Source: Exiguobacterium sp. J17977
Lineage (GTDB): Bacteria > Bacillota > Bacilli > Exiguobacteriales > Exiguobacteriaceae
Length of the DNA stretch: 64,000 nt
Assembly (NCBI RefSeq): GCF_018616375.1
Contig: NZ_JAEQBB010000003.1
Location: 1 to 64,000 of the forward strand
Direction: 5' to 3'
The notes below the pieces were generated by a model. The model worked only from the letters and a program-made list of their open reading frames with translations, was not told the DNA's origin and did not search any database. Made by a program: the position numbers and the translations under genes. This document shows positions 16,941 through 24,906 of this stretch, piece after piece (the first letter of the stretch is position 1; each line of letters starts with the position of its first letter).

Positions 16941-17743
16941 TTTTCTGGATAGCTAATCCAATCGGAGTAAGAGCCGGGGTACAGCCGGACATCGTCTTTA
17001 CCGAGGGCGTGTAGCGCCAAGATGTTGACGCAGGCGGTGACCCCGCTCCCGCAATAAAAGATTGGATTCGGGACATCGAGGACGTCGGCGTAATGCTCTT
17101 TCAAATCATGGAAGTCTTGAAGTGTGCCGAGGTCGGTGACGGCCTCGGTATAGGGGCAAAGCACGGCGTTCGGGATATGCCCGGGCTTGCGGTCAATCGG
17201 TTCGTGGCTGCCGTCGTAACGGTCGGCGGTTCTTGAATCGTATAAGCCACCAGTGATGGTGGCGGCACGTACGTCTTCAATCGACGCGATCATCTCGTCT
17301 TGGAAGACGGGTGTGTAGTCAGAAGCGGGATAGGACGGGACGTCCGTCGTCGTCTCCCCGCAATAGGTGATGCCGGATTGGATGCCGCCTTCGAGCACGA
17401 TGACGCGCTCATGGCCGGCCCACTTGAATAACCACCACGCACGAGCGGCGAACGGGAAGCCGTCGTCGTAGATGACGACCAAGTCATCGCGTTGAATCCC
17501 GATGCGGCGGAGCGTTTCGGTCCATGCCTGTTTAGACGGCAGCGGATGGCGGCCGCCGTGTTCGGACAACGGTCCGGACAAGTCTTCCATCAAGTCGAGG
17601 AAGACGGCGTTCGGCAGATGTCCTTGTCGATACACATACTTTCCGTATGAGGCGTCGTTTAATGAATAGCGGCAATCAATGAAGCGGATCGAGTCCGTAT
17701 GGACGATGTGTTTCAATTCTTGGGCACGCATTGTTGGAAACAT
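16925..17743 (-). CDS. sulfurtransferase with two rhodanese domains
   Basis: Thiosulfate or 3-mercaptopyruvate sulfurtransferase of 272 residues. Two tandem rhodanese domains can be seen (about residues 7-130 and 150-272). Only the second carries the active-site loop, FYCGSGVTACVN with catalytic C231; the CGSGVTA loop is more typical of mercaptopyruvate-type enzymes (SseA), although the substrate cannot be fixed from sequence. The start at 17743 was chosen because GAGGTGAT lies just upstream on the minus strand. It separates glgP from pgcA and runs opposite to both. Confidence 0.88.
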   Translation of the reverse strand: MFPTMRAQELKHIVHTDSIRFIDCRYSLNDASYGKYVYRQGHLPNAVFLDLMEDLSGPLSEHGGRHPLPSKQAWTETLRRIGIQRDDLVVIYDDGFPFAARAWWLFKWAGHERVIVLEGGIQSGITYCGETTTDVPSYPASDYTPVFQDEMIASIEDVRAATITGGLYDSRTADRYDGSHEPIDRKPGHIPNAVLCPYTEAVTDLGTLQDFHDLKEHYADVLDVPNPIFYCGSGVTACVNILALHALGKDDVRLYPGSYSDWISYPENKVHP

Positions 17744-17842
17744 AGTATCACCTCGAAGTTTCGTTACTCCCATCGTATACAAGATGGAACAAATTGGCGA
17801 GTACTTCGATTGAATTTTTGAATGTCGAAAGGGGAACTGACC

Positions 17843-19570
17843 ATGACATGGCAACAGACATATGACCGATGGAAACAACACGAGGCACTCGAGCCACATT
17901 TACGCGCTGAACTCGAAGCGCTCGAACAAGACGAGACATCACTCGAGGATGCCTTCTATAAGACGCTCGAATTCGGGACGGGCGGTATGCGCGGTGAAAT
18001 CGGTCCAGGGGCGAACCGGATGAACATCTATACAATCCGCAAGGCGTCGCAAGGCTTTGCCGACTTTATCGCTGCATCGGGAGAAGAAGCGAAACGTCAC
18101 GGCGTCGTCATTGCCCATGACTCGCGCCACTTCTCACCGGAGTTCGCACTCGAGGCGGCACGCACACTCGCCTCGAACGGGATTAAGACATACTTGTTCC
18201 CTAGTTTGCGAGCGACGCCAGAGTTGTCATTCGCGGTCCGTCACTTGAACGCGTTCGGCGGCATCGTCATCACGGCGAGCCACAATCCGCCTGAATATAA
18301 CGGCTTCAAAGTGTATGGCGCCGACGGTGGGCAATTGCCACCAGCCGAGGCCGATGAACTCGTCTCGTACGTCAATGCCATCGAGGATGAATTGACGATT
18401 GCCGTCAAAGAGGAGGCACCGCTTCGGGCCGAGGGCACACTCGTCACGGTCGACTCATCGGTCGATGCAGCTTACATGGAAGCCCTCCAATCGATTCGGA
18501 TTCATACGGACGTCCAAGGCGATCCGCTCAAAATCGTCTATTCACCGCTTCATGGGACAGGACGTCGTCCGGTCATGGAAGGATTGAAAGCATACGGCTT
18601 CGAACAAGTCACCATCGTCGACGAACAGGCTGAGCCGGACGGGGCATTCCCGACGGTCAGTTATCCGAACCCGGAAGAACGGGCTGCCTTTGAACTCGCG
18701 ATGCAGTACGGCGATCGCGTCGGGGCCGACTTGCTCATGGCGACGGATCCGGACGCCGACCGTGTCGGTTTCACGGTCCGTGACCGCAACGGCGAATGGT
18801 TCGTCTTGACGGGGAACCAGACCGGGGCGCTCCTTATGGATTACATCCTGTCTCAAAAAGTGGAGACGGGCACGCTTCCAACGAACGGTTTCGTTGCGAA
18901 GACGATCGTCACGTCCGAACTTGGGGCAGCCATCGCCAAGGCGTATGGGGTCCACCTCGAGAATACGCTCACTGGCTTTAAGTTCATCGGTGAGAAAATC
19001 AAACAGTATGAAGAGTCGGGTCAGTATGAGTTCTTATTCGGTTATGAAGAGAGCTATGGCTATTTGATTGGGGACTTCTGTCGTGACAAAGATGCCGTCC
19101 AAGCGTGTTTGCTCGGCGCCGAGATGGCGGCCTTCCACAAACAGCACGACCGTACGTTATACGATGCCCTTCAAGCCGTCTATGAGAAGTATGGCTTCTA
19201 CGAGGAGTCGCTCCAATCGATGACGTTGAAAGGAAAGGCCGGTCTCGAACAGATCGGTCGGATGATGGAGGCGTTCCGCGCCAATCCACCGCAAGAAGTC
19301 GGCGGCTATGAAGTCGTCCGTTTCGAGGACTATAAGCAACAAGTCGCGAAAAACTTGCAGCAAGGCGAGACGGAAGCGATCGATTTGCCGTCGTCGAACG
19401 TGCTCAAGTTCATCTTCGAGGACGGCTCATGGTTCTGCCTGCGTCCTTCTGGGACCGAGCCAAAAATCAAATTCTATTTCAGTGTCCACGCCGATAGCGC
19501 GGAGAAAACGACAGTGAAACGGGAAGCGATTGAACGCGATGTCATGAAGCAAGCGAAAGCTATCGATTAA
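17843..19570 (+). CDS. pgcA: alpha-phosphoglucomutase
   Basis: Interconverts glucose-6-phosphate and glucose-1-phosphate, feeding glycogen synthesis and recovering the product of GlgP. The protein has 575 residues, with the phosphoserine loop [11 protein letters not shown], the metal-binding DPDADRVG and the C-terminal phosphate-binding [11 protein letters not shown]. The start ATG at 17843 has AAAGGGGA upstream. It is closely linked to, but separately transcribed from, the glg operon. It also supplies glucose-1-phosphate for UDP-glucose and lipoteichoic acid synthesis in Bacillus. Confidence 0.95.
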   Translation: MTWQQTYDRWKQHEALEPHLRAELEALEQDETSLEDAFYKTLEFGTGGMRGEIGPGANRMNIYTIRKASQGFADFIAASGEEAKRHGVVIAHDSRHFSPEFALEAARTLASNGIKTYLFPSLRATPELSFAVRHLNAFGGIVITASHNPPEYNGFKVYGADGGQLPPAEADELVSYVNAIEDELTIAVKEEAPLRAEGTLVTVDSSVDAAYMEALQSIRIHTDVQGDPLKIVYSPLHGTGRRPVMEGLKAYGFEQVTIVDEQAEPDGAFPTVSYPNPEERAAFELAMQYGDRVGADLLMATDPDADRVGFTVRDRNGEWFVLTGNQTGALLMDYILSQKVETGTLPTNGFVAKTIVTSELGAAIAKAYGVHLENTLTGFKFIGEKIKQYEESGQYEFLFGYEESYGYLIGDFCRDKDAVQACLLGAEMAAFHKQHDRTLYDALQAVYEKYGFYEESLQSMTLKGKAGLEQIGRMMEAFRANPPQEVGGYEVVRFEDYKQQVAKNLQQGETEAIDLPSSNVLKFIFEDGSWFCLRPSGTEPKIKFYFSVHADSAEKTTVKREAIERDVMKQAKAID

Positions 19571-19576
19571 TGGAAG

Positions 19577-19606
19577 ACACCGCCCTGACGAGGGTGGTGT
19601 TTTTTG
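19577..19606 (+). terminator. terminator of pgcA
   Basis: Perfect 10-bp stem ACACCGCCCT / AGGGTGGTGT with loop GACG, then TTTTT. Confidence 0.92.
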
Positions 19607-19607
19607 T

Positions 19608-19636
19608 TTGACAAGCTATGCCCCCCTCAGTATGAT
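19608..19636 (+). promoter_or_regulatory. strong sigma-A promoter of the amino-acid ABC genes
   Basis: TTGACA (19608-19613), 17-base spacer, TATGAT (19631-19636). A near-consensus promoter directly behind the pgcA terminator. Confidence 0.85.
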
Positions 19637-19695
19637 GAGTATATTGTTCATAACCATGTAATCATATAAGGATTATCAGGAAGGCGGAAATTACT

Positions 19696-20454
19696 ATGAA
19701 AAAATCATTAACAGCAGTCCTCGCAATCGGAGCATCGTTCGGGGTGCTCGCGGCTTGCGGGACAGAGACAGACAGCGGTTCAGAAGAAGCCGTCATCACA
19801 GTCGGGACAGAAGCGACGTACCCGCCGTTCACGTACAAAGATAAAGGTGAAATCACAGGGTATGACATCGACGTGTTGAATGAAGCGGCCGAACGTGCCG
19901 GTTACACGGTCGAATACGAGCCGATGGACTTCAAAGGACTCGTACCGGCTCTTGACGCAGAACGCATCGACATGATTGCCAACCAGATGAGCATCACACC
20001 GGAACGTGAAGAGAAATACGCGTTCTCAACGCCGTACGCGGTATCAGGTGCGCAAGTCATCGTCGCTTCGGACAACAACGACATTCAAGGCATCGACGAC
20101 CTCGAAGGCAAAGTTGTCGGCTCGACACAAGGTTCGGTCTACGCACAGCTCGCTGAAGAAGCCGGTGCTGAAGTGAAGTTCTACAAAGGCGCGAACCAAG
20201 TGCTCCAAGACCTTCAAGTCGGACGTCTCGATGCGGCACTCAACGACCGTCTCTTCATCTTGACGGAGCTTGAGAAGACAGGTTACGACGTGAAAGCGGT
20301 CGGTGACGTCTTCAATAAGAGTGAGGCGGGCTACATGACGCGTCAAGACTCAGACGTGCTCGAAGGTTTGAACGAGGCGTTGGCTGAAATGCAAGAAGAC
20401 GGCACGATGGCTGAAATCGGTGAGAAGTACTTCGGTGAGGACATCAGTCAATGA
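19696..20454 (+). CDS. amino-acid ABC transporter, substrate-binding lipoprotein
   Basis: Extracytoplasmic solute-binding protein of 252 residues, family 3 (polar amino acids, cystine). A lipoprotein signal peptide ends in the lipobox LAAC with the lipidated Cys at residue 21. The SBP family 3 pattern follows: GTEATYPPFTYKD, GYDIDVLNEAAE and a C-terminal Glu-rich MAEIGEKYFGED. It resembles Bacillus TcyA (cystine), but the ligand cannot be fixed from sequence. Strong own promoter; overlaps the permease gene by four bases. Confidence 0.88.
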   Translation: MKKSLTAVLAIGASFGVLAACGTETDSGSEEAVITVGTEATYPPFTYKDKGEITGYDIDVLNEAAERAGYTVEYEPMDFKGLVPALDAERIDMIANQMSITPEREEKYAFSTPYAVSGAQVIVASDNNDIQGIDDLEGKVVGSTQGSVYAQLAEEAGAEVKFYKGANQVLQDLQVGRLDAALNDRLFILTELEKTGYDVKAVGDVFNKSEAGYMTRQDSDVLEGLNEALAEMQEDGTMAEIGEKYFGEDISQ

Positions 20455-21101
20455 ATGAACTGATCACGACCGTCATCGAGAACCGTTCGGCCTATATCGA
20501 AGCCGTACAATTGACGTTGATCGCCAGTATCCTGTCGATTCTCCTCGCCTTGGTGCTCGGTCTGATCATCGCTGTCTTGCACAGCAGTCCTGTCAAGGTC
20601 GTTCGTTTGTTCACGCGTACGTATATTTCGTTTTTCCGGGGCACACCGCTCCTCTTGCAATTGCTCATCTTGTACGTCGGTCTGACCGGTTTCGTCCAGT
20701 TGAGCGGGATGCAGGCGCTCATTTTTGGGTTAGGCCTTCACTTTGCGGCCTATATCTCGGAAGCGTTCCGGGCGGCCATCAATTCGGTCGACCGCGGACA
20801 AGTCGAGGCGAGTGTCGCCCTCGGGATTCCGCGTGCGAAGCGCTTCAAGGATATCATCTTCCCACAGGCGTTATCCCGTGCAATCCCACCGGTGTCCAAC
20901 TCGGTCATCGACATCATCAAATCGACGTCACTCGGTTCGGTCATTGCCGTCCAAGAGTTGACGTACGTGTCAGACCAAATCGCAGCGACGACGTATCTCG
21001 TCATGCCGCTCCTTTTGTTCTCGGCATCGATCTATTGGATCTTGTCGACGCTCATCCAAGCGGGGCAGCATCGTCTCGAACGTCGGTATGCGATTCGCTA
21101 A
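20451..21101 (+). CDS. amino-acid ABC transporter, permease
   Basis: Inner membrane permease of 216 residues of the HisM/GlnP family (three-TMS repeat type). About five membrane segments are present and the EAA loop, EASVALGIPRAKRFKDIIFPQA, which contacts the ATPase, lies near residues 118-139. It starts inside the stop codon of the binding-protein gene (ATGA). No ATPase gene of this type follows: the next gene is an unrelated sugar-type ATPase on the other strand, behind a terminator. The partner ATPase must be elsewhere or shared. Confidence 0.9.
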   Translation: MNELITTVIENRSAYIEAVQLTLIASILSILLALVLGLIIAVLHSSPVKVVRLFTRTYISFFRGTPLLLQLLILYVGLTGFVQLSGMQALIFGLGLHFAAYISEAFRAAINSVDRGQVEASVALGIPRAKRFKDIIFPQALSRAIPPVSNSVIDIIKSTSLGSVIAVQELTYVSDQIAATTYLVMPLLLFSASIYWILSTLIQAGQHRLERRYAIR

Positions 21102-21106
21102 CACAA

Positions 21107-21142
21107 AGAAATCCCTTCGATTCTAAAATCGAAGGGATTTTT
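21107..21142. terminator. bidirectional terminator
   Basis: Perfect 13-bp stem AAATCCCTTCGAT / ATCGAAGGGATTT with loop TCTAAA, and T runs in both directions. Confidence 0.92.
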
Positions 21143-21145
21143 GTA

Positions 21146-22246
21146 TTAACGGATGACGAGTTCTGTCTCCGTGTCGAAGAAGTGAGCTTTCGTCATATCA
21201 AGTGCGAGTGTGACGTCGTCACCCATGTGGATATTCGAACGACCATCAATCCGTGCCGTGAACTGGTGACCACCGAGTTCAGCGTACAAGTACGACTCAG
21301 CGCCCATGAGTTCGGCGACGTCGATGTGCGTGCGGAACGTGTGCGTCGTTGGCGAGTCGATGTAGATTGGCTCATCGTGAATCGATTCTGGACGGATTCC
21401 GAGTACGAGCTCTTTGCCGACGTAACCACGGTCACGAAGACCTTTCATTTTGCCTTCAGGGACGTTGATTTCTTCACCGCCGACGAGGAACTTCCCATCA
21501 GCCAATTTTCCGCGGAAGAAGTTCATCGATGGTGATCCGATGAAGCCTGCTACGAAGATGTTGTCCGGGTTTTCATATACTTCTTTCGGCGAACCGACTT
21601 GTTGGATGATTCCGTCTTTCATGATGACGATGCGAGTCGCGAGTGTCATCGCTTCCGTTTGGTCATGGGTAACGTAAATCGTCGTCGTATCGAGACGGTT
21701 GTGCAATTGGATGATTTCCTTACGCATTTGAACGCGAAGTTTGGCATCCAAGTTTGAGAGCGGCTCATCCATCAAGAACACTTTGGCATCACGAACGATG
21801 GCACGGCCGATGGCAACACGTTGACGCTGACCACCCGAGAGTGCTTTCGGCTTACGTTGAAGGTATTCTTCAAGTCCGAGGATACGGGCCGCATCTTGGA
21901 CGCGACGATCGATTTCATCTTTCGGGAACTTGCGAAGCTTCAAACCGAACGCCATGTTGTCATAGACACTCATGTGCGGGTAAAGGGCGTAGTTTTGGAA
22001 AACCATTGCGATGTCGCGGTCTTTCGGTGCGACGTCGTTCATGCGCTTGCCGTCGATGATGAAGTCACCGCTCGAGATTTCTTCGAGTCCTGCAATCATA
22101 CGAAGCGTCGTCGATTTACCGCAACCAGACGGTCCGACGAAGACGATGAACTCACGGTCCTTGATGTGTAGGTTGAAATCGCTGACTGCCTTCGAGTCGC
22201 CACCAGCGTAGATTTTATCGATATGATTCAATTGAATTTCTGCCAT
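21146..22246 (-). CDS. msmX: multi-sugar ABC transporter ATPase (MsmX/UgpC type)
   Basis: ATPase of 366 residues that energises carbohydrate ABC importers. Walker A GPSGCGKST, signature LSGGQRQR, Walker B VFLMDEP and the switch His (VTHDQ) are present. The C-terminal 120 residues form the TOBE-type regulatory domain of the MalK/UgpC group. The start at 22246 has AGGAGG upstream. It stands alone, with no sugar permeases nearby, like Bacillus MsmX, one ATPase that serves several sugar importers. A CRE-like site lies at its predicted transcription start. Confidence 0.92.
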   Translation of the reverse strand: MAEIQLNHIDKIYAGGDSKAVSDFNLHIKDREFIVFVGPSGCGKSTTLRMIAGLEEISSGDFIIDGKRMNDVAPKDRDIAMVFQNYALYPHMSVYDNMAFGLKLRKFPKDEIDRRVQDAARILGLEEYLQRKPKALSGGQRQRVAIGRAIVRDAKVFLMDEPLSNLDAKLRVQMRKEIIQLHNRLDTTTIYVTHDQTEAMTLATRIVIMKDGIIQQVGSPKEVYENPDNIFVAGFIGSPSMNFFRGKLADGKFLVGGEEINVPEGKMKGLRDRGYVGKELVLGIRPESIHDEPIYIDSPTTHTFRTHIDVAELMGAESYLYAELGGHQFTARIDGRSNIHMGDDVTLALDMTKAHFFDTETELVIR

Positions 22247-22276
22247 GTCGTTAGCCTCCTGAGAATCTGTTCTTGG

Positions 22277-22303
22277 ATAATAGCGCTTACAAGACTGATT
22301 ATA
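22277..22303 (-). promoter_or_regulatory. CRE-like site and -10 box of msmX
   Basis: On the minus strand, TTGTAAGCGCTATTAT (22292 down to 22277) matches the CRE consensus WTGNAARCGNWWWCAW with one mismatch (T for C). A TATAAT -10 (22303-22298) lies just upstream, placing the CRE at the transcription start, a repressing position. Confidence 0.7.
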
Positions 22304-22349
22304 CGATGAAACCGCTTGCATCGAATATGTACACGTTGCACAAAAACGA

Positions 22350-23198
22350 TTACTCAGATTTGTGCAACGTGACAATCAATTGAAGCAGACCGGCATCGTA
22401 AAACTGTCTGGCGTCATAACCGGTCGCTTCATAGAGCCGGTCGAGCCGATAGTTGAGCGTATTTCGGTGCATGAATAACGCCTTCGCCGTGTGCGACACG
22501 TTCAACGAGTTGGCGAACAGCGCCTCCAATACATCGATTGTCGTCTTGTCGAGTGACGCGACGACAGTGGCCGTCAGACGGGGACGTACATCAAAAGTCT
22601 CATGGCGTTGTAGTAAATAATGGTATAATAATTGACTAGCAGGGTAAGCTTTAGTAGAGAGCTTGGCGAGTGGGAGTAGCGCCTGATGCTGGTGATAAAG
22701 TGGTCCTAGGTCACCGAGCGGACGTACGCTATAGACGACGTGAGCCTCGACGTAACAATCGCTCGCAATCGCCCGCAAGACATCCTCGAACTCGGTCAGC
22801 TCGACGAACTGATCGGTCTCAATGATTTCAACGTGAGACCGGGTCATGAGAACGATCTCTGCTTCAGGCATAAAGTCGGCCAACACGTCTAAAAATTGTT
22901 CGAGCGCCTCAGCGTCCTGATAATGAAGGACGAGCGACATGAGACGAAACGGCCGGTCGAACCGGTACGTGTCGGTGAGTAGTCGATCCTGCCATTTGGC
23001 TTGTCGCGGGTCGAGCCTTGTCAGTAGCGGCGTGGCGGACCATTCAAGCAACTGTCGCTCACGCTCCGTCAGTTCCAGTTTAGGGAGCCCAAAAATCGTG
23101 CCGTCCGGGGCTTGATACCAGCGAACGTCACCAGACGCTTCTTCCGACCGATGGACAGCCATCGGGAAAATCGATTTAATTCGTTCAAACGTAGTCAA
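22350..23198 (-). CDS. PucR-type transcriptional regulator
   Basis: Protein of 282 residues. The C-terminal 60 residues form the PucR/CdaR-type helix-turn-helix (SLNVSHTAKALFMHRNTLNYRLDRL), with the conserved HRNT core. The N-terminal part has no sensor domain I can name. The start is read as TTG at 23198 because GAGGTGATT lies six bases upstream; a larger frame would overlap the divergent DUF445 gene. Family members control purine, sugar-acid or amino-acid catabolism. It is divergent from yheB and lies upstream of msmX in the same direction; a role in sugar uptake is only a guess. Confidence 0.72.
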   Translation of the reverse strand: MTTFERIKSIFPMAVHRSEEASGDVRWYQAPDGTIFGLPKLELTERERQLLEWSATPLLTRLDPRQAKWQDRLLTDTYRFDRPFRLMSLVLHYQDAEALEQFLDVLADFMPEAEIVLMTRSHVEIIETDQFVELTEFEDVLRAIASDCYVEAHVVYSVRPLGDLGPLYHQHQALLPLAKLSTKAYPASQLLYHYLLQRHETFDVRPRLTATVVASLDKTTIDVLEALFANSLNVSHTAKALFMHRNTLNYRLDRLYEATGYDARQFYDAGLLQLIVTLHKSE

Positions 23199-23250
23199 AA
23201 CAATCACCTCTTCAACAAATGTATCATATTTCAGATCGGAGGCAGACAGT

Positions 23251-24369
23251 TTGGAGAGTCTAGTCAAAGTATTCATCATGATCGCTATCGGTGCGACAAT
23301 CGGGGGAGTGACCAACTTCCTCGCCATCAAAATGTTATTCCGGCCCCATCACCCTAAATATATCGGGAACATGCGCGTCCCGTTCACGCCAGGTTTGATC
23401 CCGAAACGGCGAGATGAGTTGGCGACGAGCCTCGGTAAGACCGTCGTCAAACATTTGTTGACGCCGGAAGGGATGCGCAAGCGCCTGCTCGATGAACAGG
23501 TCGGCGGCCATATCACGTTTTACGTTCAAGGCGAGGTACGGACGATGCTGCGCTCCGATCAGACGATTCGGTCGCTCATCGAACCGCTCTATCCGGATGC
23601 GGAGACCCGTGTCTTGGCAGAAGCGGACACGAAGCTCCGCCAAGAGCTTCGGCTCATCCTCGAGGATGTAAAGACGCGTAAGCTGTATGAGATTCTCGGT
23701 GAGGACGGCATGGACCGCGTCCGGGGCATCATTCCCGAAATCGTCGACGCCTTGCTCGTCAAATCGGAAGAGTATTTCTATTCGGTCGAAGGCGAGGCCC
23801 AACTTCGACACATGGTCGACTCGTTCGTCCAGCGTCGTCTCGGGTTCATTGCCGGGTTCGTGCAAAATTTGAATTTTGTCGAAATGATCCGTCCTGAGAT
23901 TATCAATATCCTCCGTGGCAGCTCGACGCGATCGGGGATGGCTGAAATGATTACGCGCGAGTTCGAACGGTTCAGCGAACGGTCGGTCGATACGTTGCTT
24001 GACGATCGTCTCGAGGAACGGTTGATTGACGGTGTGACGACGGAAGTCGTCTCGCGCTTGCCGGTCGGAGCGTTGCTCGATCGGACGGTCCACTCGTATA
24101 CACGAGACATCGAAGACCGCGTCGTCGACGAACTCGTCCCGGCCGGAGTCCGACTCGTCATCACTCGCTTCACGGATCAAATGGAGACGGTCATGGAGCG
24201 CCTCAAAATCGACCAAATCGTGCAAGAGCAGGTAAGCTCGCTTGATACGTCGTACCTCGAAGAGATCGTCCTGTCGATCTCAAAACGAGAGTTCCGGGCA
24301 ATAACATGGCTTGGCGCCTTGTTAGGTGGTATGATTGGGTTGATTCAAGGGTTGATTGCCATTATTTGA
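23251..24369 (+). CDS. yheB: DUF445 family membrane protein (YheB-like)
   Basis: Membrane protein of 372 residues with one segment at each end (about residues 5-27 and 350-371) and a long helical middle. The N-terminal GGVTNFLAIKMLFRPHHPKYIG is the DUF445 signature. Function unknown. The start is TTG at 23251 with GGAGGC upstream. As in Bacillus subtilis, it is followed by yheA, so the pair is conserved across the order and the products may act together. Confidence 0.85.
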   Translation: MESLVKVFIMIAIGATIGGVTNFLAIKMLFRPHHPKYIGNMRVPFTPGLIPKRRDELATSLGKTVVKHLLTPEGMRKRLLDEQVGGHITFYVQGEVRTMLRSDQTIRSLIEPLYPDAETRVLAEADTKLRQELRLILEDVKTRKLYEILGEDGMDRVRGIIPEIVDALLVKSEEYFYSVEGEAQLRHMVDSFVQRRLGFIAGFVQNLNFVEMIRPEIINILRGSSTRSGMAEMITREFERFSERSVDTLLDDRLEERLIDGVTTEVVSRLPVGALLDRTVHSYTRDIEDRVVDELVPAGVRLVITRFTDQMETVMERLKIDQIVQEQVSSLDTSYLEEIVLSISKREFRAITWLGALLGGMIGLIQGLIAII

Positions 24370-24404
24370 GGGGCACGCCCTAATAGTATTTAGGAGGACG
24401 TCAC

Positions 24405-24776
24405 ATGTCACAAACAAACTTGTACGATCATGCTTACCAATTGGAAAAAGCACTTCGCGATTCTGAGGAGTTCACAAATCTCTCTTCACTATACGATCGT
24501 GTCAATGCGGATGCAGAAGCGAACCAGTTATTCGCTGACTTCCGTGACATCCAAATGACGCTTCAACAGAAGCAGATGCAAGGCGAAGAAATCTCTGAAC
24601 AAGAGATGATGGACGCACAAACGAAAATGATGGGCGTTCAACAGAACGAATTGATCATGGAGCTCATGCAAGAAGAGCAACGCATGCATCAACTCGTCAC
24701 AGAAGTGACGAAAATTATCATGAAGCCACTTGAAGAGCTTTACGCTCCGATGGTCAATGATAACGAAGTTCAATAA
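24405..24776 (+). CDS. yheA: YlbF/YmcA family protein YheA
   Basis: Small helical protein of 123 residues of the YlbF/YmcA (Com_YlbF) family. In Bacillus subtilis relatives form the RicAFT complex that affects RNA processing, competence and biofilm formation; YheA itself has no settled role. The sequence is Gln/Glu/Met-rich and predicted all-helical. The start has AGGAGG seven bases upstream. It is separated from yheB by 35 bases with no terminator. Confidence 0.85.
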   Translation: MSQTNLYDHAYQLEKALRDSEEFTNLSSLYDRVNADAEANQLFADFRDIQMTLQQKQMQGEEISEQEMMDAQTKMMGVQQNELIMELMQEEQRMHQLVTEVTKIIMKPLEELYAPMVNDNEVQ

Positions 24777-24785
24777 GACGTAATG

Positions 24786-24815
24786 CGGATGGCAATCGAG
24801 CCATCCGTTTTTTTG
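24786..24815 (+). terminator. terminator of yheBA
   Basis: Perfect stem CGGATGGC / GCCATCCG with loop AATCGA and seven T. Confidence 0.9.
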
Positions 24816-24839
24816 TTGCCAAGATTGTCACGCCGTTGA

Positions 24840-24869
24840 TGATAACGCTTACAATGCGCGTGGTATAGT
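24840..24869 (+). promoter_or_regulatory. CRE and extended -10 upstream of the SLC13 gene
   Basis: TGATAACGCTTACA (24840-24853) fits the Bacillus CRE consensus TGWNANCGNTNWCA at every position. It lies in the -35 region of an extended -10 element TGGTATAGT (24861-24869). CcpA binding here would be expected to repress. Confidence 0.75.
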
Positions 24870-24906
24870 AAGATTGTAGAATCTTTCACAAGAAAGGGTG
24901 GACGTA

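Noticed and set aside
23335-24225. Long antisense frame (296 codons) opposite the DUF445 gene
   Set aside because: It lacks a ribosome site and its composition mirrors the codon pattern of the sense gene; typical shadow frame.
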